34,226 nucleotides of DNA from a virus. Below are positions 6,710-13,880 of this stretch, piece after piece (position 1 is the stretch's first letter; each line of letters begins with the position of its first letter). A model generated the notes under the pieces. It saw nothing but the letters and a program-made list of their open reading frames with translations, did no database searches and was not told the origin of the DNA. Position numbers and translations under genes: made by a program. Location: IMG/VR virus record IMGVR_UViG_3300045955_000038, positions 1-34,226 of that record; one strand, given 5' to 3'.

Positions 6710-7933
6710 ATGTGGGACTGGTGGTCGCGCTGGTGGGCCGCGTTCGTCAGCGCCGTGCGCGGCCAGCTCGATGATCCCGACCCCTCGACCGTCTGGGCGT
6801 GGTCTTCCCAACCCTCCATCGGCGGCTACGACCGGATCTACCGCTGTCAGCCCCACGTCTGGACGGTCGTCAACTTCATCGCCATCAATCTCGGCCAGAT
6901 CGGGATCAAGGTGTACCGGCGCCGCTCGAATGACGATCGCGTCGAGGTCCACGATCATCCCCTGGCCGTCCTGCTCCGTCAGCCCAACCCGGCGACGACG
7001 CGCTACCGCTTCATCACCGAGCTGGTCACGGATTTCTGCGTCGACGGGGTCGCCTACGCGCTGAAACTCCATCCCCCGGACGGGGGCCTGGAGCTCTACC
7101 GGATCGACCCGGCGACGATCACCCCATCGGGCGACGTCATCCCGCGCGAGTTCGTGTGGCGCCCCGTGTCGGGCGAGCACACCATCACCCTCCCGCCGAG
7201 CGAAGTCCTGTATCTGCGCCAGCCGCGGATGATCTCGCCGCTGGAACCGCTCCGGACGCTGCTGATGGAAGACCAGGCGGGGACGGAATACCGCTCGCGC
7301 TTCTGGCGCAACTTCGCGCGCCTGGGCGGCGTGATCCATCGTCCGGCCGGGGCGTCACGCTGGACGCCCGACCAGCGAAAGATGTTCCGCAAGCAGTGGC
7401 GCCAGTACCAAGGCCCCGAGGGATCGGGCAAGACCGTCGTCCTGGAAGACGGGATGACCTACAGCCCGATCTCCGCGACGGCCGAGCAATCGCAGTACGT
7501 CCAGAGCCGCAAGCTGACGCGCGAAGAAGTCTCGGCGGCGTTTCACGTCCCGCCCGCGCTCGTCGGCATCGTCGAGTCGCAGGGCTACGGCTCGATCCGC
7601 GAACAGCACAAGGCGCTCTACCAGGACACCCTGGGTCCCTACGTCGCGATGCTGGAGGGCGAATTCCAGCTCCAGCTCCTGCCCGAGTTCTCGGACAGCG
7701 AAGAGGTCTACGTGGAATTCAACATCGATGAAAAGCTGCAAGGCTCGTTCGAGGATTCCGTCCTGGCGCTCGCGTCGTCGACCGGAACGCCCTACGTCAG
7801 CGTCAACGAAGCGCGCGCGCGCTTGAACCTGCCCAAGATCGCGGACCCCGCCTATGACAAGCCCGTCCTGCGCCTGGACACGGCGCCCGGGCAGATGCAG
7901 CGGACCGCCCAACGGAACGGAGTACCGGCGTGA
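6710..7933 (+). CDS. portal protein (HK97 family)
   Basis: A 407-residue portal, the dodecameric ring at the capsid vertex through which DNA enters and leaves. Recognisable blocks are QPHVWTVVNFIAINLGQI near the N-terminus, DHPLAVLLRQPNP, the tunnel-region LKLHPPDGGLELYRIDP, and SRKLTREEVSAAFHVPPALVG followed by GYGSIREQHKALYQDTLGP, highly typical of HK97-type portals. It starts at ATG 6710 after the repeat-bearing gap. Its stop overlaps the GTG start of the first capsid gene. The length is normal for the family. Confidence 0.93.
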   Translation: MWDWWSRWWAAFVSAVRGQLDDPDPSTVWAWSSQPSIGGYDRIYRCQPHVWTVVNFIAINLGQIGIKVYRRRSNDDRVEVHDHPLAVLLRQPNPATTRYRFITELVTDFCVDGVAYALKLHPPDGGLELYRIDPATITPSGDVIPREFVWRPVSGEHTITLPPSEVLYLRQPRMISPLEPLRTLLMEDQAGTEYRSRFWRNFARLGGVIHRPAGASRWTPDQRKMFRKQWRQYQGPEGSGKTVVLEDGMTYSPISATAEQSQYVQSRKLTREEVSAAFHVPPALVGIVESQGYGSIREQHKALYQDTLGPYVAMLEGEFQLQLLPEFSDSEEVYVEFNIDEKLQGSFEDSVLALASSTGTPYVSVNEARARLNLPKIADPAYDKPVLRLDTAPGQMQRTAQRNGVPA

Positions 7934-8919
7934 AGACTGACGAGCTGCTGGACCAGATCCTCGATCCCACCGCCCGGCTCGATCCGCGACGGGGCGGGAT
8001 CCTGCCGCTATTCGGTCCCCAGGCGCTCCAGCTCGGGCAGGGGTTCGTCGACGCCGACGCCGTGCGCGCGGCGATCGCCACCCGGAGCGGGCGCTGGCAC
8101 TCCCCCGCCGTCGAGCTCGAGGCGCTGGTCGGCGTCACGTCCCCGCCGATCCCGCCCGGGGTGGCCGTCCCGCCCCCGATCGTCAGCCCCTTCGCCTACG
8201 CCGCAGGGCGCTTCGCGCAAGGCACGACGAGCGCGGGCGCGATCCCGTACCTGCGCGAGTCCGCGCGCGTCAACGCCGCGACCTACGTCGCCGCGGGCGC
8301 CGCGAAGCCAGAGAGCGATAACGATTTCACGCTGGCGACTCAGCCCGTCGTCAAACTGGCGCACTGGCTGGCGGTCCCCGACGAGTTTCTGGACGACGCG
8401 CCCGGGCTGGCGACGTATCTGGACACGAACCTGACGGTCGGGCTCCTCAGCGTCCTCGATCACGAGGCGTTACAGGGCGACGGCGCGGCCGGACATCTCC
8501 AGGGGCTCATCGGCCTGGCGGGCAAGACCCCACCCGTCAACGCCACGGGCGGCGCGACCGGCAACGTGTCCGCGATCATGACCGCGATTGCGAACGTCTG
8601 GACAGGCTCCCGCCGTCGTCCGGACACCGTCGTGATCAATCCCGCGACCTACGCGCTGGTCGCCCCCGGCGTCCCGGTCGCGCCGCTGACGGCGCCGATC
8701 GAGTTCGTCTTCACGCCGGAGATGCCGACCGGACAGGCGCTCGTCGGCGCGTTCGGGACGGGCGGGATGCTGTTCCGTCGCGGGGGCGTCGTCGTCCAGG
8801 CGACCAACAGCCACGCCGACTATTTCCGCAAGAACCTCACCGCGATCCGCGCCGAGCTGCGCGTGGCCCTGGTCTACTTCGTCCCCGCGGCGTTCTGCCT
8901 GGTCACGGGGATCGCGTGA
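7930..8919 (+). CDS. HK97-fold major capsid protein paralog, lacking a delta domain
   Basis: A 329-residue HK97-fold capsid protein starting at GTG 7930. From about residue 23 it aligns with the second capsid protein at 9719-10981: GGILPLFGPQALQLG against GGVLPLINGDRLSLG, then PPGVAVPPPIV, RFAQGTTSAGAIPYL, AAKPES, VPDEFLDD and a C-terminal LFRRGGVVVQATN plus IRAELRVALVYFVPAAFCLVTG. It lacks the long charged coiled-coil scaffold (delta) domain of its paralog, so it begins almost where a processed capsid protein would. It may form a minor or vertex subunit, or be a diverged second shell protein. It is encoded between portal and protease. Confidence 0.88.
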   Translation: MKTDELLDQILDPTARLDPRRGGILPLFGPQALQLGQGFVDADAVRAAIATRSGRWHSPAVELEALVGVTSPPIPPGVAVPPPIVSPFAYAAGRFAQGTTSAGAIPYLRESARVNAATYVAAGAAKPESDNDFTLATQPVVKLAHWLAVPDEFLDDAPGLATYLDTNLTVGLLSVLDHEALQGDGAAGHLQGLIGLAGKTPPVNATGGATGNVSAIMTAIANVWTGSRRRPDTVVINPATYALVAPGVPVAPLTAPIEFVFTPEMPTGQALVGAFGTGGMLFRRGGVVVQATNSHADYFRKNLTAIRAELRVALVYFVPAAFCLVTGIA

Positions 8920-9704
8920 TGAAGGCGCGCGCCTCCGAGCTGGAGCTGCTGATTAGCGCGGGGCTCGCGCTGCCGCGCCAGGTCGTCCTGCCGTCCGGCC
9001 CGACCGGGTACGTGGACCCGGCGCCCCGCCTCGAGCTGGTCGCGTCCGCAGCGGACGACGTCGCGCACCTGTACCTCTACGGGTCGATCGGGGGGTGGTT
9101 CGGCAAGAGTAGCGAAGACGTCATCGCCGAGCTGCGCGCGATCAAGAGCCCCAAGCTCCGCGTGCACATCAATTCCAAGGGCGGCGACGTCTTCGAAGGG
9201 CTCGCGATCTACAACACCCTGCGCGAGTTCCCCGGTCAGGTGGAGACGCGCGTCGAGAGCCTGGCGGCGTCGATCGCCTCGATCATCGCGCTGGCCGGGG
9301 AGCCCGTCACGATGCACGCGGCCTCGATGATGATGATTCACGATCCGCTGGCCGTCGCCTACGGGCACGCCGACGATATGCGGAAGATGGCCCGCCTGCT
9401 CGACAAGGCGGCGGGCGTCCTCACCGACGTCTACGTCAAGAAAAGCGGCCTGCCGCGGACGATGATCCGCGACTGGATGCTGGAAGAACGCTGGTTCACG
9501 CCGGTCGAAGCGCGGGACGCCAAGCTGGTCACCAACGTCCTGGACGAGCCCGAGCGCGAACCCGTCCCCGATCCCGGTCCGGCGCCCAACCCGGAGCCCA
9601 CACCCGAACCCGACCCAGAGCCTCAGCCCGCGCCCGCTCAATCCACGACGCGGCGGCGACTCGCTGCCCGCATGGTCACGGCCTATAGCCACCTCGTGAG
9701 CTGA
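8916..9704 (+). CDS. prohead maturation protease (ClpP/S14-like)
   Basis: A 262-residue ClpP-like serine protease that would cut the scaffold domain from capsid subunits during head maturation. The catalytic Ser is in SLAASIAS (Ser ~119), the His in MMMIHDPL (His ~142), with a typical phage-type WFTPVEARDAKLV segment downstream. HINSKGGDVFEGLAIYNTL is the conserved ClpP strand-helix. The C-terminus, after residue ~205, is a Pro-, Glu- and Asp-rich repeat tail, likely a flexible scaffold or targeting region. It starts at GTG 8916, overlapping the first capsid gene, and precedes the delta-domain capsid protein, its likely substrate. Confidence 0.9.
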   Translation: MMKARASELELLISAGLALPRQVVLPSGPTGYVDPAPRLELVASAADDVAHLYLYGSIGGWFGKSSEDVIAELRAIKSPKLRVHINSKGGDVFEGLAIYNTLREFPGQVETRVESLAASIASIIALAGEPVTMHAASMMMIHDPLAVAYGHADDMRKMARLLDKAAGVLTDVYVKKSGLPRTMIRDWMLEERWFTPVEARDAKLVTNVLDEPEREPVPDPGPAPNPEPTPEPDPEPQPAPAQSTTRRRLAARMVTAYSHLVS

Positions 9705-9718
9705 GAGAGGAGACGACG

Positions 9719-10981
9719 ATGGTCAAAACGATCCTGGACGAGATGCGAGAGGCCCACGAGCGGATGCGCGCGCTGGTCGCGACCGCGGAGGGGGACGATC
9801 GGGATCTGACGCCCGACGAAGACAAGGAGTTCAAGGCGCTCGACGAGCGGCTCAAGACGTTGGACGCCAAGCGCAAGCGCGCGGACGGCTTCGCCAGCGC
9901 GCTGAAGACCGTCGAGGGCTACTTCGCCCCCGGCAACGGTAACGGCGCCGCGAAACCGTCCCCCGTCGCGACCCGAGACACCGCCGTGCGCTCGATGATG
10001 GGCGGCGTCCTGCCGCTGATCAATGGCGACCGGCTCTCGCTCGGGTCGAAGTTCGTCGAGAACGAACAGATCCGGACGCTGCTGGGCCAGCCGCGGCAAG
10101 GCCAGTGGACGTCCCCGCCCATCGAGATCGATGCCGCGGTCACGATCACGCCGACGACGGCGATTCCGCCCGGCGTCATCGTGGTCCCACCGCCGCCCGT
10201 CTACCCGTGGGACCTGGTGTCGACGCGGTTCGGGCAAGGGACGACCGAAGCGGGCTCGATCCCGTATCTGCAAGAGACGAGCTTCACCAACGCGGCCGAC
10301 TATGTCGCGGTCGGCGCGGCCAAGCCCGAAAGCGCCAAGGTGTTCACGCTGGCGTCGGCCACGCTGCTGAAGATCGCGCACATCATCAAGGTGCCGGACG
10401 AGTTCCTGGACGATATCCCGGCGCTGCGCGCGTACATCGACGCCAACATGGTCGGCGGTCTGATCGAGAAGCTGGAAACCGAGGTCGTCGGTGGTGTGGG
10501 CGGCGCGGGCAAGATCCAAGGCCTGCTCACGCTCCCCGGCAAGCACGCCGACGTCGACTACACCGCGGGACCGTACATCCAGACGATCGCCGCCGCCTGG
10601 GCCGCGATCTGGACGGCGTCGAAGTATCGGCCCGAGACGATCGTCCTGTCCCCGACGACCTACCAGACGGTGACGATGCAGAGCAATTCGCAGGGCGCGC
10701 CCTACTTCCCGAATCCCTGGTCCCCGGGGACGCAACCGCTCTACGGGATGACGCCCGTGATCTCGCCGCAAGTCCCGGATGGGACCGCGATCATCGGCAA
10801 TTTCCCGGTCGGCGGCATGTTGTTCCGCAAGGGTGGGATCTCGCTCCAGGCGACGAACACCGACGTGGACGACTTCCAGAAGAACATCACCACCATCCGC
10901 GCCGAGATGCGGGTGGCCCTGGTGTACTGGGTTCCCGGCGCGTTCGGCCTGGTGACGGGACTGGAGCCCGCGGGTCCGTAG
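9719..10981 (+). CDS. major capsid protein (HK97 family) with N-terminal delta domain
   Basis: A 420-residue HK97-type capsid precursor. Residues 1-75 are a charged coiled coil (RMRALVATAEGDDRDLTPDE and following), the delta scaffold domain normally removed by the prohead protease. A Gly/Asn/Ala-rich linker follows at residues ~76-85, a plausible cleavage region. The HK97 core then runs from about residue 95, with QGTTEAGSIPYLQET (E-loop region), VPDEFLDDIPAL and IRAEMRVALVYWVPGAFGLVTG at the end. AGAGGAG at 9706-9712 is the strongest ribosome site in this region, suiting a highly made protein. It is a clear paralog of the protein at 7930-8919. Confidence 0.93.
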   Translation: MVKTILDEMREAHERMRALVATAEGDDRDLTPDEDKEFKALDERLKTLDAKRKRADGFASALKTVEGYFAPGNGNGAAKPSPVATRDTAVRSMMGGVLPLINGDRLSLGSKFVENEQIRTLLGQPRQGQWTSPPIEIDAAVTITPTTAIPPGVIVVPPPPVYPWDLVSTRFGQGTTEAGSIPYLQETSFTNAADYVAVGAAKPESAKVFTLASATLLKIAHIIKVPDEFLDDIPALRAYIDANMVGGLIEKLETEVVGGVGGAGKIQGLLTLPGKHADVDYTAGPYIQTIAAAWAAIWTASKYRPETIVLSPTTYQTVTMQSNSQGAPYFPNPWSPGTQPLYGMTPVISPQVPDGTAIIGNFPVGGMLFRKGGISLQATNTDVDDFQKNITTIRAEMRVALVYWVPGAFGLVTGLEPAGP

Positions 10982-11631
10982 TGACGCCGCGGAATTGGTT
11001 CGCGTATTGCGGATGCGGCTGCGGGGACCCGTGGTCGCACTGGGAGAACGCTGAGGACGGCACGGCCGGGTCTGCGGGCTCGGTCGTGCCCGATCCCTCG
11101 GTGTCGATCACTGAGCCGATCGGGCTCGACGAAGCGAAGCTCCACTGCAAAGTGGACGTGACCGACGATGACGCGCTGCTGACAAACGCGTGGATTCCCG
11201 CGGCGCGCCTCAAGGTCGAGACGGACTGCGAACGCGCGTTCGCGGTCCAGGGCTACATCGGGACCTGGGGGATGGTGGCCACCACCCTGCCGCTCGAGCT
11301 GCGCCCGCCCCCGATCAATACCGTCACCAAGGTCGAGAAACTGCCCGGGGATGGGTCGGCGAATGTCGAGCTGACGGGTTGGCGGCTGGACGCACCGACC
11401 GCACTGCTCTATCCGCCGCCCGAAGGCTGGCCGACCCTCCCCGATCAGATCCGCGTGACGTACACGTCCGGCGCCGACGACGTTGACGGGCGCGCGCGCG
11501 CGGCCATGCTGCTGGTGATCGGCGAGCTCTACGACCATCGCGCCGCGATCGTGACCATCCCGACGATGCCGCTCCCGCTGGGCTACGAGTTCCTGATCAG
11601 CGGGCTCCGCAACTCCACCGGGGTCGTCTGA
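10981..11631 (+). CDS. head-tail connector protein (gp6/phiE125 gp8-like)
   Basis: A 216-residue protein starting at GTG 10981, one base into the capsid stop. After a Cys-rich, Gly-rich N-terminus (YCGCGCGDP), it follows the head-tail connector pattern: EPIGLDEAKLHCKVD, then LLTNAWIPAARLKVETDCERAF, LPLELRPPPINTV and a C-terminal ARAAMLLVIGELYDHR helix. Such proteins form the adaptor ring below the portal. The extra Cys-rich N-terminal ~35 residues are not usual for the family and might bind metal. Confidence 0.85.
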   Translation: MTPRNWFAYCGCGCGDPWSHWENAEDGTAGSAGSVVPDPSVSITEPIGLDEAKLHCKVDVTDDDALLTNAWIPAARLKVETDCERAFAVQGYIGTWGMVATTLPLELRPPPINTVTKVEKLPGDGSANVELTGWRLDAPTALLYPPPEGWPTLPDQIRVTYTSGADDVDGRARAAMLLVIGELYDHRAAIVTIPTMPLPLGYEFLISGLRNSTGVV

Positions 11632-11972
11632 TGCTGGACAATCCCGCGATCCGCGATCCCGGCTTCCTGGACCGACGCGTCACGATCCAGCACTTCACGT
11701 CGTCGCAAAACGAGTTCGGCGAGGTGATCGAAACCTGGGAAGACCTGGCGACGGTCTGGGCCAACGTCCGCGAGCTGCGCGGCCTGGAGCGCGTTGAAGC
11801 GGCGCGGTTGACCGCGGTCGTCGACGTCTACTTCACGATCCGCTGGCGGACGGATATCGAACCCAAGCAACGCGTGAGCTACGAGGGCGAGCTGTTCGAT
11901 ATCCAGGCGGTCATGGAGCTGCCGCGACGGGAAGGGCTCCAGATCGAAGCGAAGTGGCGGGAGCCGCAATGA
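11631..11972 (+). CDS. head closure / head-tail adaptor protein
   Basis: A 113-residue protein with the pattern of head-tail adaptors (SPP1 gp16/HK97 gp7-like): DRRVTIQHFTSSQNEFGEV, ETWEDLATVWANVREL, a TIRWRTDIEPKQRVSYEGELF strand pair and a C-terminal LQIEAKW. It would sit between connector and tail to seal the filled head. ATG 11631 overlaps the previous TGA; its stop overlaps the gp10-like gene. Confidence 0.87.
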   Translation: MLDNPAIRDPGFLDRRVTIQHFTSSQNEFGEVIETWEDLATVWANVRELRGLERVEAARLTAVVDVYFTIRWRTDIEPKQRVSYEGELFDIQAVMELPRREGLQIEAKWREPQ

Positions 11973-12370
11973 TCCGCGTGAAGGTCTTCGGCGTCGAGGA
12001 GCTGCGCGCGAATCTGCGGGCGCTGCCGCCCGACGTCGCGAAGTTCGCGCTCACGGTCGCCTGCCGGAACGCGGCCGACGTCCTGCGCGGGCGGATGCTG
12101 GAAACGGTCCCGCGCGATGAAGGCACGCTCGCCGGATCGCTCCAGGTCCAATACCGCAAGCCCACGCGCAAGCTCAGTCAGCGGTACGTCATCGGCCCGA
12201 CCAGCGCGGGCTTTTACGGGCGCTTCCTGGAGTGGGGTACGCGCAACCTCTCGGCGCGCCCCTGGATGCGTCCGGCCTTCGCGTCCGGAGCACAGTCGGC
12301 GCTCAACGCGGCCAATAAGGCCGTCCAGCAATTCTTCGACCGCTGGCATCCGCCGCATCCGATTCGATGA
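11969..12370 (+). CDS. HK97 gp10-like tail completion protein
   Basis: A 133-residue protein from ATG 11969. It shows the HK97-gp10 signature: KVFGVEELRANLRALP, an Arg-rich helix with ADVLRGRMLETVPRDEGTLAGSL, and YGRFLEWGTRNLSARPWMRPAF near the end. Proteins of this family join the tail to the head or terminate the tail tube. Overlaps on both sides place it in the standard head-tail joining order. Confidence 0.88.
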   Translation: MIRVKVFGVEELRANLRALPPDVAKFALTVACRNAADVLRGRMLETVPRDEGTLAGSLQVQYRKPTRKLSQRYVIGPTSAGFYGRFLEWGTRNLSARPWMRPAFASGAQSALNAANKAVQQFFDRWHPPHPIR

Positions 12371-12762
12371 TCACCTGCGAGGCGTTGCTGTACGCGTACC
12401 TGCAGACGATCCCGGAGATCACCGCGATCATCGGGACGCGGATGTATCCGCTCATCCGTCCGCAGGCCTCGCAACTCCCGGCGCTGTCCTATCAGCGCGT
12501 CGCCGAGACGCGTGTCGATTCGCTGAAGACCGGCACGCCGGGGCCGTCGACGACCGACGTCCGCATGCAGATCGACGCCTGGGCCGCGGAGTACGAGGAC
12601 GTGAAAGACCTGGCGGTGAAGGTGCGGCGCGCGATGAACGGCCACAACCAGGCGGCGGGGCTCCGCGCGATGGCGTACCTCACGGCGCGTGACGAATTCG
12701 ACGTGGACAGCCACACCTATCGCTTCTCCGCCGATTACTCGATCTGGGTAGAGGAGGACTAG
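12367..12762 (+). CDS. tail completion protein (DUF3168/gp17-like)
   Basis: A 131-residue protein matching the DUF3168/SPP1 gp17-like tail terminator pattern: CEALLYAYLQTIPEITAIIGTRMYP at the start, LPALSYQRV, and a strand-helix DVRMQIDAWAAEYEDVKDLA. It would cap the tail end that meets the head. It starts at ATG 12367 overlapping the previous stop and precedes the tube protein by only four bases. Confidence 0.85.
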   Translation: MITCEALLYAYLQTIPEITAIIGTRMYPLIRPQASQLPALSYQRVAETRVDSLKTGTPGPSTTDVRMQIDAWAAEYEDVKDLAVKVRRAMNGHNQAAGLRAMAYLTARDEFDVDSHTYRFSADYSIWVEED

Positions 12763-12766
12763 CCCG

Positions 12767-13180
12767 ATGGCGACGAACCAGGCGATCCCAACACAAGGCA
12801 CGACGTTCAGCATCGGCACGGCGCCGGGCACGCTCATCGGCGACGTCGTCTCCTGGACGGGTCCACGTTTCGACCGCAGTGACATCGACGTGACCCATCT
12901 GGGGTCCGACGCGAAGGAATACCTGCCGGGGCTCAAGGATGCGGGCGAGTTCTCGATGGACGTGAATTTCAACCTGCACGACGCGGGCCAGAAGTTGGTG
13001 TGGGACGCGCTCGACTCCACGACGCCGCTCGCGGTGACCGTCACGCTCGCGAATGACGACACGCTGGCCTTCGATGCCCAAGTCAAGGGGTTCGAGACGG
13101 CGGGCAACGCCGATGACAAGGTGACGGGCTCGATCACGCTCCGGATCACCGGGGACGTGACGGAGACGGTCGCCCCATGA
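12767..13180 (+). CDS. major tail tube protein
   Basis: A 137-residue beta-rich protein in the position of the tail tube subunit. TQGTTFSIGTA, WTGPRFDRSDIDVTHLGS and LPGLKDAGEFSMDVNFNLHD are typical of small phage tube proteins, where loops after TxL.S and the DxGEF strand build the ring. There is no Ig-like decoration domain. It follows the tail completion gene and precedes the chaperone genes, the canonical order. Confidence 0.87.
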   Translation: MATNQAIPTQGTTFSIGTAPGTLIGDVVSWTGPRFDRSDIDVTHLGSDAKEYLPGLKDAGEFSMDVNFNLHDAGQKLVWDALDSTTPLAVTVTLANDDTLAFDAQVKGFETAGNADDKVTGSITLRITGDVTETVAP

Positions 13181-13590
13181 GCGAGCGCCGATTCCCCGAC
13201 CGCGCGGCGATCCTGGCCGCGCGGGATCGGGTCGTCGAGGAGATCGAGCTGCCCGAATGGGGCGGGTGGTTCCGGGTCCAGGGATGGGACGGTCACACGC
13301 GCTGGCGGATTCTCCAGCAGTGGCCGTCGCCAGGCCAGCGCAGCAGCGTCAATCTTTGGGCGCTCGTCGCCTGCCTCTCGCTGGTCGACGCGCAGGACAA
13401 GCGGCTGTTCTCGGATGAGGACGTCGGCGAGCTGGCGAAGAAGAACGCGCGGGCGCTCGACAAGATCTTCCAGGTGGCGCTCCGCTTGAACGGGCTGGAC
13501 GCGCGCGCAGGCGACACACTGGGAAAAGACTCCGCGCCGACGCCGAACGGCGCTTCTACTTCGACCTCGCCAGCCACCTCGGCGGAATGA
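13177..13590 (+). CDS. tail assembly chaperone (lambda gpG analogue)
   Basis: A 137-residue protein preceding the tape-measure gene, as with lambda gpG. The body is helical, with ELPEWGGWFRVQGWDGHTRW at the start and a ..LWALVACLSLVDAQDKRLFSDEDV block common in such chaperones. Near its end a GGGAAAA heptamer in the correct phase lets ribosomes slip to the frame of the next protein, giving a G-T fusion. The zero-frame tail after the slip site is low-complexity Thr/Ser/Ala/Pro, as expected for an extension under weak constraint. Confidence 0.85.
   Translation: MSERRFPDRAAILAARDRVVEEIELPEWGGWFRVQGWDGHTRWRILQQWPSPGQRSSVNLWALVACLSLVDAQDKRLFSDEDVGELAKKNARALDKIFQVALRLNGLDARAGDTLGKDSAPTPNGASTSTSPATSAE
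13521..13527 (+). promoter_or_regulatory. -1 ribosomal frameshift heptamer GGGAAAA
   Basis: In the frame of the upstream chaperone the codons are CTG-GGA-AAA-GAC, so the heptamer is phased as G GGA AAA, the ideal X XXY YYZ pattern. A one-base backward slip reads on from 13527 as AGA-CTC-CGC with no stop for the 20 codons up to ATG 13587, then through the downstream gene. The bridging residues read RRFYFDLASHLGG, a usual lead-in of this chaperone domain, which supports that the frameshift is used. Confidence 0.88.
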
Positions 13591-13880
13591 CCGTGGACGA
13601 GATGCTGACCCGCATCTCGTCCGTGGAGCTTTCCGAGTGGCGCGTCTATGCCGGCCTGTACGGTCTGCGCCGCGAGCGCGCCGACCTGCGCGCGGGGATC
13701 GTCGCCGCGACGTTGGCGAACATCCACCGCAAGAAGGGCGGCAAGCGGTTCGCGCCCTCGGACTTCATGCCGAAGACACCGACGACTGAGCCCGCGCCGC
13801 GCGCGACCGCCGACGTGACGCCGGGCTCGCAGAGCTTCGCCACCTACCTGCGGATGTTTAAGAAGCGCGATGGCCACTAG
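13527..13880 (+). CDS. tail assembly chaperone extension (lambda gpT analogue), made by -1 frameshift
   Basis: The second part of the tail chaperone, read in the -1 frame after GGGAAAA at 13521-13527. Joined to codons 13177-13527 it gives a fusion of about 234 residues. The T-like part has FYFDLASHLGGMTVDEMLTR and SSVELSEWRVYAGLYG, the family signature, followed by a basic segment. An ATG at 13587 could start a free 97-residue form, but the conserved residues before it indicate the fusion is the real product. In lambda the GT fusion loads onto the tape measure and recruits tube subunits. Its stop overlaps the tape-measure start. Confidence 0.83.
   Translation, partial: RLRADAERRFYFDLASHLGGMTVDEMLTRISSVELSEWRVYAGLYGLRRERADLRAGIVAATLANIHRKKGGKRFAPSDFMPKTPTTEPAPRATADVTPGSQSFATYLRMFKKRDGH

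Noticed and set aside
7930-10981. Duplicate capsid gene as an assembly artefact
   Set aside because: The two proteins are clearly diverged, have different N-terminal architecture and are separated by an intact protease gene with proper overlaps.
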